Shown: piece by piece, positions 9,764 to 20,617 of the stretch | How positions within the stretch are numbered: position 1 is the first letter of the stretch | How the letters are laid out: every line of letters begins with the position of its first letter | DNA from: Pleurotus ostreatus/Saccharomyces cerevisiae fusant | Lineage: Eukaryota; Opisthokonta | Length of the DNA: 22,726 nucleotides | Reading direction: 5' to 3' | NCBI GenBank assembly: GCA_024196135.1 | Contig: JAMQCK010000445.1 | Coordinates: 1-22,726 of the forward strand | Notes under the pieces: model-generated | Seen by the model: the letters and a program-made list of their open reading frames with translations, nothing else | Told to the model about the DNA's origin: nothing | Database searches by the model: none | Program-made: the position numbers and the translations under genes

Positions 9764-10853
9764 ATGGCCGTCGTCTTCTCACTGTCCGGCTTCCTGCTGT
9801 CCTCTGTCACTGCGGTGTCCGTGGCCTCCGCGCAGAACACATCGCTGCCTGACACCTACCCGGACTTCTCTGCTTGCAGCAGCACTCCGTCGTTCTTCTC
9901 ATGCGAGAATACCACGGCGATCACGAACACTTGCTGCTCGCCGACTCCTGGTGGTCTTGTGTTGCAGACTCAGTTCTGGTCGACGTACACGGGGCTTGAG
10001 GACGAGGGGCAGCTCCTGCCGAAGGGAAGCTGGACGATTCACGGCCTTTGGCCGGACAATTGTGATGGGTGCGTGTGATATCTCAGCGCAGCGAAGCATC
10101 TGCTGAAGACCTCCGCCAGAACATATGAGTCGTATTGCGATCTGTCAAGACAGTACGACCCGAACCCTTCCCCCAAGAAATTGGACGATGGAACGGAGGT
10201 TCCTGCGTACGACGGTCCGGGCGTAGACACGTTCGTGCAGGACTTTGGCAGAGATGACCTCCTGAGTTACAGTATGTTCCTCGTTTGAAATATCGGGATC
10301 CCTCTGACTCTGTGCGATCCTTAGTGAACGCGTACTGGATCAACCAGGGCGGTACCAACGCCGAATTCTGGGCTCACGAGTTTGGCAAGCACGCGACTTG
10401 CACCTCCACGTTCGATGTTGCCTGCTACGGCGACTCGTACCAGAAGCATGAAGACGTTATCAACTTCTTTGATGCTGTCATTCGCGCGTTCAAGCAGTAT
10501 CCCACCTACGATATCCTTGCCTCGTAAGCATGCCTGCTCTCGCACGCCTGCCTTCACTGACCCTTCGTCGTAGGAACGGCATTGTGCCCTCCAACTCGAC
10601 CGGGTACAGCCTGGACCAGATCCAGGCAGCTTTGAAGTCGCAGACTGGCGCGCTACCTTACGTGGGGTGCTCCCACAACGGCACGCAACTTTCAGAGATC
10701 TGGTACTACTCTCACGTCTACGGGACTGAGCAATACGGCACGTACAAGCCCATCGACACGACCTACAACTCGACTTGCTCGAGCAACGGCACTGTATGGT
10801 ACTACGAGCGTACGCCAGCTTCGGAGAGGGAAGTTCGGCAGGGTTATTTCTGA
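9764..10853 (+). CDS. Secreted ribonuclease T2
   Basis: Four exons, 311 residues: 9764-10068, 10120-10271, 10325-10523, 10574-10853. RNase T2 enzymes are extracellular or vacuolar acid endoribonucleases that cut RNA through 2',3'-cyclic phosphates. A signal peptide is clear: hydrophobic residues 3-22, then ASAQ. The first active-site block WTIHGLWPDNC (90-100) holds His93. The second, FWAHEFGKHATC (167-178), holds His170, Glu171, Lys174 and His175. All catalytic residues expected for an active enzyme are present. Several N-glycosylation sequons (NTS, NTT, NST, NGT) and many cysteines fit secretion. Length is normal for fungal T2 enzymes with a C-terminal extension. Each intron is 48-53 bp and keeps frame; introns 1 and 3 split Gly and Ser codons. 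Confidence 0.93.
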
Positions 10854-10996
10854 AAACAATGGGTGATCCAGTAGCTCGAAACCAGACTGTAAAGTAGTGC
10901 ACTACTTGGGGCCTCCCTTCGTTGAATGCTAGTCATGGAAATCGAGCTATTCGTCGTCGAGAGCCTGAGAGGTGGCCCAGATCAAGGTGTCAACAG

Positions 10997-11052
10997 ACGC
11001 GTCTCCGGATCTCGGACCGAGAACACGTCCACGTGACAAGCCTTCGACGCGT
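10997..11052. promoter_or_regulatory. Two ACGCGT boxes flanking a CACGTG in the sirtuin promoter
   Basis: ACGCGT occurs at 10997-11002 and 11047-11052, exactly 50 bp apart, with CACGTG at 11030-11035 between them. They lie 73-128 bp upstream of the sirtuin ATG in a 271-bp intergenic region. ACGCGT is the core of the MluI cell-cycle box bound by MBF in fungi. The hexamer also occurs inside several coding regions here, so the match alone is weak evidence. Confidence 0.4.
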
Positions 11053-11124
11053 CGAATAAACAAAACCAAAATCCAACAACGCTTTGCTCCCGCCCATCAT
11101 CGCGGGGCCACCTCCGTCCAAACC

Positions 11125-12915
11125 ATGACAGTCACGCTGCGCCTCGAGGACGCCCATACAGATGGACGTACTCGACGCGCCCTACACGAATTATCACGAG
11201 CAGTGGTGAAGAGCACGAAGATTGTCGTCGTGACAGGCGCTGGCATCTCGTGTTCCTGTGGAATACCGGTATGTGGCTGCCACGAACCTTCAATTATATG
11301 CTAACTTTTGATAGGACTTTCGCTCCTCTGATGGCCTGTACGCGCTCGTCAAGAAACAGTACCCGGATGTCGTTCTCAAGGGCCGCGATCTCTTCGACGC
11401 TTCCCTCTTCCGCGATACCACGTCCACGGCGGTCTTCTACACTTTCATCTCGCAGCTCAAGCAGTCTATCGACAAGGCCTCCCCCTCTCCTACCCATCAC
11501 TTTATCAAAGCTCTCAACGAGAAGAAGAAGCTTTTGCGCTCGTATACCCAGAACATCGACGGTCTCGAGGAGCGCGCAGGCCTTCTCAGCAGCTCTAGTG
11601 ACAGTGCCAAGGCTATCAAGGGCAAGTCGAAGATTAGGATCAAGGATGTGCGGAATGTGCAACTGCACGGCGACATCCATCGCGTTCGCTGCATAACCTG
11701 TTGCGCGGAACAGCCATGTATCCCAGAGTACGTGAAGATGTTCAACGAGGGGATCGCTCCGGACTGTCCCGAGTGCCTAAAGAGACGTGCGTGCGCTCCC
11801 GCTTTACTCACCGCTGCCACTAACTCCTCACAGGAGAGGCGCGAGTAGCTCGTTCAGCCCGTCCCCTCCGAGTCGGCTCACTGCGCCCCGCTATCGTGCT
11901 GTATGACGAACCACACCCCCTTGGCGACGAGATAGGCGCCATCCAGACCTCTGACGTCGGGCGCAAGCCGGACTGTCTCATCATTATGGGCACGTCCTTG
12001 AAGGTCCACGGCCTCAAGAAGCTCGTGAAGGATTTCGCTAAGACCGTCCACGCCGCTGCCACCTCCCGCAAGTTCTGCAAGGTCGTCTTCGTTAACCGCA
12101 CACCGCCGGGCGCGGAGTGGGCCGGCATCATCGACTACCACGTCGAGGCTGATGCGGACTCGTGGGTGAAGATGACCACGGAGGAGTGGAAAAGGGCGTT
12201 CCCTGCCGACTGGGAGTCGCAGACCACTCTCGTCGGGGCGAACGGAGACGTTACGATGTTGTCGCCGTTCAAGACGGTCAAGAGCGCGGCGGCTGTACCT
12301 GCGGGCGTCAAGGGTAAGCGGAAAGGTAAGGATTTAACTCACCTTTTGGCGCATATAGCTCACTCTGGACGCTCAGATATACGCAAACCGCCTGGCGAAC
12401 GGGAGAACGTACCTCCGCTGGTTGACGACATGGTTCTCAGCACGCCTGACGCTGTGCGTACATGGCCCAAGCCCGGTCCCGAGGAGTCTCCTAGCGTGTC
12501 TCGACGCGCGGCTGCAGACCCGGACGCCATGGCTCTCAGCTCGCCCCAATACTTCAACCCTCCGAAGCCGTATTTGATGGCGCCTCTGTCCCCCAGCAAA
12601 CGCCAGCAACGCACATCACATTACGACCTGCAATCAAGTCCGTCGAAGAAGCATTCGGGATTGAAGCCCAGGGTCGACAACGACGACAGTGATGACGAGG
12701 ATACGCTCTTCATCGGGTCGAAGGTGGTTCCACCGGAGGACGATCCTTTCGCATTGTCGGACGAGGAGAGCGAGGAGGTCATTGAGAAGCCGCTGTCTCT
12801 GATGGCTAAGCTGACCGCTGCTAAGCCCTCAGCACGGGCTCAAGATGACGGTCAGTTGAGCAAGCCTCGACGCACGACCCGTTCCCTCGCTCGGACACGG
12901 TCTGCGAAAGTTTGA
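11125..12915 (+). CDS. HST4: NAD-dependent histone deacetylase, Hst3/Hst4-type sirtuin
   Basis: Sirtuin that removes acetyl groups from histones using NAD; yeast Hst3/Hst4 act on H3 Lys56 after replication. Four exons, about 548 residues: 11125-11268, 11315-11786, 11834-12325, 12377-12915. NAD-binding TGAGIS is at 37-42, then DFRSSDGLY. TQNIDGLE (126-133) and the catalytic His166 in VQLHGDIHRV follow. Zinc cysteines are C174-x2-C177 and C199-x2-C202. LRPAIVLYDEPHP, then GTSLKVHG and the later VFVN and IDYHVEADADSWV blocks place it with Hst3/Hst4 rather than Sir2/Hst2. A Ser/Lys-rich insert (139-159) separates TQNID from the catalytic His. The C-terminal ~190 residues are polar and acidic, probably disordered. 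The last intron (12326-12376) is 51 bp without a stop, so unspliced reading would give 565 residues. Confidence 0.9.
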
Positions 12916-13090
12916 GCCCACCTGTACTGTACATTCTATCACGCCCAGCATTCTTGCTACGGACCACGGATTCAGTTATCCAATGTTTATTGCGACGTTT
13001 TGAGCGGATTGCATTACAGTACGAAAGCAAAAGATGCGACGGAATCAAGAATGAGGAAGCGAACCGATGAAGGGCGGAGGCGAAGGTATA

Positions 13091-13784
13091 TTAGTCCGTG
13101 ATGAGCTCGGAAACGCTCCAGTCTTCGAAGCTCCCGTCGGGCAGATAGCGTCGAATGATGAGGGGAATTTTGCGCTGCGACAGCTCCTTGATGGCAATTT
13201 GGAGCGCGTCGGTCTCGCCATCCAAAGGTACGAGCACGGGTGCGTTCATACTGTGGGTGGCAGCTCGTGAACACGGTCAGTAAGGGCACAGTGAAAGTAT
13301 TCTGACCTGATCTGCAATGCGCGAGTGCCCAGTATTCGTGCGCGCTCGTACTTCGTGAGGTATGGTGTTGTGACGCGCTCCTTGTTGGGTTGCCGTTCGC
13401 CGTGCTCATCGACGTTCGGCTTTCTGCTATCCTCCGCTTCTTCTACGCCACCCATTTTCGTATCGGGATCTGTTGCGCCGTTGATGCCGTTCATTTGCGC
13501 GTCTTCGGGGTCCCCGAAGGTGGCCACGCCGCCGTCCTCATCGCCGCCTGCTTGCTCGCCATTTCCTTGATCACCCAACAAGTCAAAGCCGTCGTCCTAG
13601 GGAGGAGGAAAATGTTCATGGTTATTGCAGAATACGTGAAGGTCGGTACGTACGAATGCGCCGTCATCCACATAGCTGCACCCAAGTCAGAGTTGAACAT
13701 GGCGCGTAAGTCAGTCCGCACGCACCCAGTTCCGTCGTACGCCATATCCTCCATTGCCCCCGCATCAAATCCATCGTCAGACAT
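13091..13784 (-). CDS. RPB6: RNA polymerases I, II and III shared subunit Rpb6 (RPABC2)
   Basis: Four exons, 176 residues: 13784-13726, 13675-13654, 13596-13307, 13250-13091. Rpb6 is a common subunit of all three nuclear RNA polymerases and clamps the assembly of the largest subunit. The N-terminus ([20 protein letters not shown], then DDGFDLLGD) is acidic and variable, as in other species. The conserved core starts [22 protein letters not shown], where the last intron splits the Ser codon, and continues [22 protein letters not shown], then [15 protein letters not shown] and EDWSVSELI. The second exon is 22 nt. The third intron has a weak GTCAGA donor, fixed by the core sequence. The protein is slightly longer than yeast Rpb6 (155) owing to its acidic region. 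Convergent with the sirtuin gene 175 bp away. Confidence 0.94.
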
Positions 13785-15250
13785 AGTGAATAACGCGTAT
13801 AAAGAGAGTACAGATGTGGGGGAGCTTTTAGGCTGGTCGATCACAATGACCGTTCTTGTCCAAGTACCGAAGGGGAAGTTTTCGGCGGGGGCGCTAATGC
13901 GGCCCGGTCGGCCGGACCAGTGATGCCATTGTTCCCCGTTTTGTTCTGTCTTCCTCCGGACGCCGACTGCTTTTCCCATATTTCTGGGTTTTCCTCTCGG
14001 TTTCTCTGACTCCTTGATAGGAGATTGAAGTCAGCCGCAAATCTCTCTGCCTGACACATCCGAGGAGAAGGACAGCTTCGCGCAACGACTAACATGTCGA
14101 TGGATCTCATTCCGTGTCATTCGAGGATCGCTAGCCCGGACCGAGTGAAGGTCGCGGACATGGCCAGCGACTGCGAAGCTCTGGGGGAGCCTTCTATATT
14201 GGCGCCTACTGGGGAGAACTCGTCACCGGGCATGTCTGCGAGACGATAAAGTCTCTTTCTGCGGCGTCGGGCTCGATTGTTCACCCACGAATGACCTGTG
14301 CGACAGCACCTGTCTGTACTCAGACTTGACGATATTTGGACCCACGAAAGGTCATGCAATATATGCCTGCGTACTCCATGCGCCTCTTCGAGCAGGACGA
14401 CGACTTGTTGACGCTATGGTCCCCTTGCGCGTGCCTCATTGTCCGGACATGGATTAGCGCCTTCTGTCGAACAGCTTTACGTACTTCCCGCTCTGCTTCG
14501 CGTCGATCCTCTGGCCAGTGGGGATATCATCATGCTCTGCTGGATTGGCTCCCGTGTTTCAAGAGACGTCAACAAACCTCAGCGGCTTATGGGGTCGCGC
14601 ATTCCTCCTTTTACCGTTCCTTTGCTAAGGCTCTCGCCGTGCGTTCCTTGCCTGGGCCCGCCGATCTTGAGCTCTGCCGCCTGCTATGCAGTTCGACTCG
14701 TGCGAGGCGGGAGCATGCTATGTCGGCTGGAAGCTCGAAGGCAGCCTTGACTCCAAACATCGAAAAGCCTCATATCCCCCTTTCTGGACCACGTGAATCA
14801 AGGAAGACGCCAGAGAAGACACGCCAAACGACGTTCTCAGTAACCAGATCAGCGCGGGGCCTTGTGTTCTGCCATCTGGGCGTCGGGACAACGTGTTTCG
14901 ACGCTGGGAGCTGCCGGAGCATCAGGTGGGCGCTGCCCCCGGATGCAGAAATTTATCGGTAAAGCGAACGTCGACTCGCCCCGGGCCAGCGTCGAAGTAT
15001 GTCCGTGCAAAATGGACATACCGCTGACAGGGAACGTGTCACGGAAGCTCGACCCTACCGCAATAAAGGCCGTATCCCATGCCGGAAATGCCAGTATATT
15101 CCCGATTCCGAGAATTGGATGCCGCCTCTTTTTATTCGACGGACGACTTTATGGCGTCTGTGTGGCTTGACTTCATACCACGACCATCTCCTGCTCGCGG
15201 ACATCGTCCGAGGACGCCATCCTAGCTGCCCATCTCTATCCTAGCCGCCC
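13785..15250. other. Gene-free stretch, 1.47 kb
   Basis: This is the longest stretch without a gene I can support. It lies between the divergent starts of RPB6 (minus) and the RRM gene (plus) and must contain both promoters. A plus-strand open frame runs from an ATG at 14354 to 14962 (202 codons), rich in Arg, Ser, Leu and Cys, with no recognisable motif. A minus-strand frame (14359-14117) is similar. Neither shows a splice pattern or composition like its neighbours. A long non-coding RNA, a lineage-specific gene or plain regulatory sequence all remain possible. Confidence 0.4.
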
Positions 15251-18200
15251 ATGCCACCCAAACCAGTTCAAAAGCCCCGTTCCTGGGGTTCGCGCTTTGA
15301 CGCCCTTCCGCCCTCTTCTCCTCCGTCCGTCATCGAGCGCGACTTTGCGACCAAGCCTGCGTCGGACACGTCGTTGGACACCACGCCGAAGAAGGAGAGC
15401 AAAATGCCGCACGACGCCAGTGTGTTCGTAGGAAGGTAAATCAACACACTCGAGTCCATGGGTAGCGCAGCTGATGTGCGTCGTCAGTCTCCCGACGAAC
15501 GTCGAGCAGCCGGAGCTCGCGCGCCTGCTCTCGGAGCACCTGACGGAGCATGCTGAGGTCCAGAATGTCAAGGTCGTCCGCGACGCCAAGGGTGGCGTCT
15601 GCGCATTCGTGCAGTGCGAGGTTCGTGTATGCGCCTCTCCTCGCCACCCCAGCTCAACATTTCACCCATCAGGATGCGGCTGCAGCTTCTAATCTCATCA
15701 ATACTCTTCATTCTACGCCTCCGAAGCCCTTCCTGGGTCGCATTCTCCGTTATGAGCCGGCAAGGGCGTTCAGGACGCTGTTGGTTTCCTATAGGTGCGT
15801 AACTCGCTTCATATTGCGCATATATCCACTTATATGCGTTCTCAGAACACCCAAGCAGCTCGTCCCTTCCCTCCAAGGTCGCGACGGCGAGGTGGACCAG
15901 GCAGCGCGTGAGCAGCTAGTCGACCTCGAGGTTCCCTTCGCGATGCGCATCTGGAAGTCGCGCACCTCTAAGTGGGTGGTGTCTCTAAGCGCATATACCC
16001 GCAAGCTAATAGGTCTACAGGTTCTACAACATGCAGTACAACTCGGATGCGGTGGACGGCGAGGCCCGGAGCAAGGCTATGCAGCAGCAAGTCGAGGGAT
16101 ACACCGACAATAGTATCTCGTTCCACCCTCTAGCGTTCGACACCGAGGTGCGCGGCTCGTCCGATATGATTCCCTTGACCGGATCGTCTCACCATCGTTG
16201 CAGACTATCCGCTCCTTGGCGACCTTCTTTGGTCAGTTAGAGGCCTTCGGCCCCTACAAGGGCTCGGAAGATGATACGTCAGGTATACCACAACAACCCA
16301 GCGCCCACTTCGAACATCTACTGACGGTCTTCAGAGCATTCGGAGCAACAATCCTATCCCGCCCCTCACGATGCAGAGCGTCTGCCGAACATGGATACTG
16401 GATGCTATGAAATCAAGTGGGCGCATCGCGATGACTGTGTTACCGCTCTGATGGTACGTGGATGCTGGCTTCACGAGTGTACCTTCCTGACTTTGCTCGT
16501 ACAGACACTGCGACGTGTACCCCATCTCACGGTGACGTGGGCCCACCAGCCCCAGTCGCAGTCTGATCGTGCTCCCCACGGTACTCCTCGTCAGCCTCAG
16601 TTCATGAACGCGGCATCCTATCCCCTACATGTGCTCAGCCCGCGGCGTGACGTCCTGTCGAGTCCGCGCGCTGGCTATAACCGTCTCGCACGCGAGGTCG
16701 CTGGTCTTCACTCACCCGTCGGTGCTTTTATGGGTGATGCCCATGATCATTCCTTCCAGTCTAACGTCGCGCAAAAGGCGAAGGCCGCGTTGAGCGACAT
16801 TGACTTTCCGCCTTTGAAGGATGGTGGAGAGCGAGGACGCGCATGGGATGACAGCGACTTGTACGTCCTCTAACTTTCTTAACTCTGTGTATGCTCATGT
16901 ATCCGTAAGGCCCATATCTCCCTTTGAGTCTTCCCGCGAGACCAAGGTCACCGCGACGCATCAGCACGAAGATCATGACGAGCACGAACAAGTCTTGGAA
17001 ATGCCTTCGCCGCCAATGCCGGGCCTCGGAATGTCGCCCATCACGCCGAAGACGCCCGGCACTCAATTCCCCATCACGCCCACAAGCTCGACAATGGGCA
17101 TGGAGGGCGTGTCTTTCGGTTACGATGGGAAGGACCGCGAGCTCGACCCGACTACGTTGTTTGTCGGCGGATTGGAAATGCATGGGCCGTCCGCATGGGA
17201 CGAGGAGCGCGTCGCCAATCTGTTCGCGAAGTACGGCGGTCTGCAGTCGGTCAAGGTAGTCCGTCCGCGTAAGTGCCGCCAGGCTGCCAAAATCTTTGTT
17301 GGTGCTGACATACCTTCCAGCAAACTCCCGGGCCGCCTTCGCCTTCGTCAAGTTCAACAATGATGACTCGCCGGCTCGAGCCATCAGCGCAGAGGTCAGT
17401 GGACTGAAGCTTCTGTCATTTACGCGTTCTGAATCTTTACCAGCATAACCGCGTCTATGATGGGCGGGCCATCCGTGTTCAGTTACGCGACTGCAACCCT
17501 CCACGTAGCCCTTGGAAGCAACGACGTGGCCGCCAGCCCTTCGTGTCACACCCGTACATGGAGGAAATGGATGTCGCCGGCAAGTTACCATTCGGGGACT
17601 ACATCGGAAGCCGCTCTCGGGACAGCACCGTCGAGGGCCTGGCGAATGGCTTTGCGGAGGCTACTGTCGATGATTCCGGCAAAATGAGGGCTCGCTCTCA
17701 TCAGCGTACGGCGAGCGACGTTCTCGACGGCTCCATCGTCTCTCGTCGCACCGAGTCTGTAGCGCGCTCGGAGGGCCCTCCACCTTCCGCTCATGCTCCG
17801 ACGATCAGCTGGGCCGATGATACTCCTGCATCAGCGGTATCCCCTCCGCCCTCGTCCTTGGGCTCCGCACCGTCTTCGACGATCCCCTCCCACCCCCCGC
17901 CAGCGTATATGATGCCGAATGGTGCATATTATCCGCAAGTTGGCCCTTGGATGGCACCGTATCCTCCACCTATGCAGTACGCCGTGCCCTATTACGCGCC
18001 GTACCCTCAGCACCACGTCGGCCAGCAAGCGGCGACGCCTGCGTTCGTCAGTCCCATCGGATCCGATGCAAGTGGACCGACTGCGAGTCCTCCTGTCGTT
18101 TGGCCGTCGGCACCTATGTATGCGGTAGGTGATCACATCCGTACGCGCTGATCAATGCTCATGAGTCACTCAGTCCTATGTGCCCTACCCTGCGTACCAG

Positions 18201-18842
18201 CGCCACCCCGCCGAGCATGCCGCTGCTGTGCAACAGCAGGCGGCGGCCAATGGGCAGGGGCAGGCGCCTCTAGCGCCCACTGGCTTTGTCCAGGATGGGC
18301 AGGGCACGCTCATCCCGGTGTACCAGCCAGAAGCTCTAGACCAGTATATGTCGAGCCATCCCCCTGGGGCTCGTCAGATACCCTTTCATCCAAATTCTTC
18401 CCAATCATGGTATCCCCACATCGTGCCTCACGGTGGTCAGTCGCCTCACGCGCCGGCTACCGCTGCAGGCCGCCCTCCGCCACAGCATGTTCAGGCGCAG
18501 GCCATCCCTTGGCCCACGTCCGCTTTCTATCCGACCGCCATGCCGCAGACAGGGCATCCGCAGACGCCACCTCTCGGAGCGCCTGCAGCCCGTATGAGCT
18601 TCGAGATCCCGGCCGCAGGGATGAACCGGCGTCCAGGACGCAAGGATCAGCCCTACCGCGGCGCGCATCGTCCATTCGGCGCTCATCGGCAGGCTCGAGG
18701 CGGACACCAATCCCCGGCGAACGGACCCATCTACCAGTTCCCGGCGGTCGAAGGTGGGCAACAACGAGCGAACCCAGCGGACGTCCGGAGGTCGCCTCAC
18801 GGCGAATGGGGTCAGTGGAATCGCCCTGCTATGCGCGGTTGA
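15251..18842 (+). CDS. Multi-RRM RNA-binding protein
   Basis: Twelve exons, 1009 residues: 15251-15435, 15488-15620, 15673-15794, 15846-15971, 16021-16147, 16204-16282, 16335-16453, 16505-16860, 16910-17268, 17321-17394, 17444-18124, 18174-18842. Every junction keeps frame. RRM1 (~57-150) has RNP2-like VFVGRSL and RNP1-like GGVCAFVQCE. RRM2 (~510-600) has TTLFVGGL and RAAFAFVKF, followed by RVYDGRAIRVQLRD. Between them, IRSLATFFGQLEAFGPYK and YEIKWAHRDDCVTALMTLRR form the alternating pattern of a degenerate third RRM. The C-terminal ~400 residues are Pro/Gln/Tyr-rich low-complexity sequence ending in an Arg/Gly-rich tail, as in mRNA-binding proteins that condense. It most likely controls mRNA fate in nucleus or cytoplasm. 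I cannot name the ortholog. Exon 9 uses a GTAAG acceptor (ending 16909) with a weak pyrimidine tract. Confidence 0.88.
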
Positions 18843-19540
18843 TTCCACAAAGTATTTCTGCATTCATTATGTTCACTCATTTCCTCCATTTTCTCTCCTT
18901 CTACCAGCGCATCTTCGAGCGCCTCATTTCCCTCATCTCTCTCTTCTGTTTCCCTACTCCAGGTCCAGTATAATTCTAGTCAAGCGAACTTCCTTTGGAG
19001 CATTCATCACCATACGCACCCAGCGGATATTCAGCATAATCATACAATACCATACAACCACCCTTACACTTTCAGACTGGCTTTCATGTTTGTACCATCA
19101 TGTTTTCTTCTCTTCTGCGGGCACTGGCTTTGACTGGCGCCTGTACACATATGATTTTGTCCATGTTTTCATGCTATGCGATCCGTTGTACTATGTTATC
19201 GACGTTTCCGTTACGAATATAATCACATTCTGTCGTCCTTCGAGCCTAGAGTGACACCACTGAACAGCTGGATGAAGCTACGACGCGTCCTGGCGACACG
19301 ACAGTACGGATGTGACGATCTACTCCGAACGGGCTGTGAAGCCAGCGAACCAGAGCCAACTACGAGGCAGTCTATCTTCTCGAGCTTAATTTCTTCCTCA
19401 TGGCAGGGTTCGGCAGGCTGCAAGAGCCGAGATGCAGTATACATTGACTTGTACAGCGTGTGTTGGTAGGTAAACGTCCATGATGAGAGCGTGATATGTC
19501 GTACGGTATCGTGAGGATGCGCGCAGAGTGAGGCAATGTA
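18843..19540. other. Intergenic region between two convergent genes, 698 bp
   Basis: The RRM gene ends at 18842 and the myosin light chain gene ends at 19541, on opposite strands, so this holds two 3' ends. It is visibly more AT-rich than the genes. A pyrimidine-rich run spans about 18875-18963, ending TACTCCAG. Open frames cross it on both strands but have no recognisable motif. Nothing else is supported. Confidence 0.5.
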
Positions 19541-20359
19541 TCATGAAGGGGTCTCTTCGGGATCCTCGTTGACTCGAAGGACCTTGACCCATTCGCGGTA
19601 ATTGAAGTTGCCCTGCCGATCCGTGAAGGGGCCTTTCAGGAAGCGGTCGATCTACAGGACGACAGTCATCAGTCGAATTCCTCATCTCCCACATCCCACC
19701 TCCACACGCGCCCAAAGCACCCCCCAACTCACCTCCCTCTGATCCATCCGCTCCCCCACCTCGCTCAGCCACTTGCGCATCTCCTCGACCTTGATGAGCC
19801 CCGTGTCGTTCTCGTCGAAGCTCTCGAAGGCCTCGATGAGCTCGGGCTCGGTGTCGAACTCGACGAGGCGCTCGGACATCATGGTGAGGAACATGGTGAA
19901 GTTGATGCCCGGCTTGTCCTCGGAGGGGTTGGGGGAGTGGCCTTGGGAGCCGGGGCGGGAGGAGAGGAGCTCTTCCATCATGATGCGGGAGGGTTGGATG
20001 CCTGGGCGGGGGCGAGTGGTGTCGGAGAGGGGAGAAATGGGGGGAGATTAAGTACATGGGATGGGAGGATGGATGGATGGATGGATGGATGGAAGTACAT
20101 CAAGTGAGCTTGTGGCGCGCACCCATCGACGCGTCAACGTACCCAAACTACTAAAGATCTCCTTCAAATCCGACTCGCTCACCCACCCATCCTTATCATG
20201 GTCAATGAGCTGGAACGCTTCCTTGAACTGCTGGATTTGCGGCGCCTGGAACAGCGAGAACACGCCCGAGGGCTCGCGCCGCGCGCGGGATTTCTGGACC
20301 TTGGAGAGCTTGGTGGGGGTGATGTTGGGGGAGAGGCTGTCGGGGTAGCGGGGAGGCAT
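19541..20359 (-). CDS. RLC1: Myosin regulatory light chain (Rlc1-like)
   Basis: Three exons, 198 residues: 20359-20143, 20001-19733, 19651-19541. Regulatory light chains wrap the IQ motif of myosin II and act in the cytokinetic ring. The N-terminus holds SRARREPSGVFSLF with Ser31 where animal and yeast light chains are phosphorylated (RATSNVF in animals). QIQQFKEAFQLI leads into EF-hand loop DHDKDGWVSESD (53-64), which keeps all calcium ligands. Later FTMFLTMMSERL and ELIEAFESFDENDTGLIKVEEMRKWL form the second lobe; its loop lacks the full ligand set, as is normal in this family. The protein ends VLRVNEDPEETPS. Intron 1 is 141 bp, the longest called here, and contains a GGAT microsatellite. 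A generic calmodulin-like protein is less likely given the N-terminal block. Confidence 0.88.
20067..20093. repeat. (GGAT)6 microsatellite in light-chain intron 1
   Basis: Six perfect GGAT units span 20067-20090, followed by a partial unit to 20093. The repeat lies inside the 141-bp first intron of the myosin light chain gene. On the transcribed strand it reads ATCC, so it does not create splice sites. Copy number is likely variable between strains. Confidence 0.85.
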
Positions 20360-20465
20360 GGTGTGGGTGAGGCGTGTGTGAGGTGACGGGTTGCGTATGT
20401 GATGGAGGAAAAGAGCAACCTAAATGGGAAGAACAAAGGTTGTCACGACCGTTTTTGGCAACAAT

Positions 20466-20509
20466 ACGCGTCGCGCGCCGCGCGGGCACGTGGATGATTT
20501 ACGACGCGT
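20466..20509. promoter_or_regulatory. Two ACGCGT boxes upstream of the myosin light chain gene
   Basis: ACGCGT lies at 20466-20471 and 20504-20509, 107-150 bp upstream of the minus-strand ATG at 20359. They sit inside a CG-rich, alternating GCGCG stretch. The motif is the MluI cell-cycle box core. A further ACGCGT is in intron 1 at 20129-20134. The local CG richness raises the chance rate, so function is tentative. Confidence 0.3.
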
Positions 20510-20617
20510 CGCGCGCGCCGTCTGGATGAGGAGGCGCAAACTGGAAGTGTCTTTCATGGTCGGGCAAACGCAAACCAAATGTATACGATCGCTACTAAGA
20601 ATCAGGTAATACTAGCA

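Noticed and set aside
9516..10106. Open frame of 196 codons on the plus strand
   Set aside because: It overlaps the RNase T2 start in another frame, is Arg/Pro/Ser-rich and has no motif.
15550..16113. Open frame of 187 codons on the plus strand
   Set aside because: It reads through three introns of the RRM gene in the wrong frame for most of its length.
19398..20057. Open frame of 219 codons on the minus strand
   Set aside because: It runs out of frame across exons 2 and 3 and the introns of the myosin light chain gene. The product is His/Arg/Pro-rich and has no motif.
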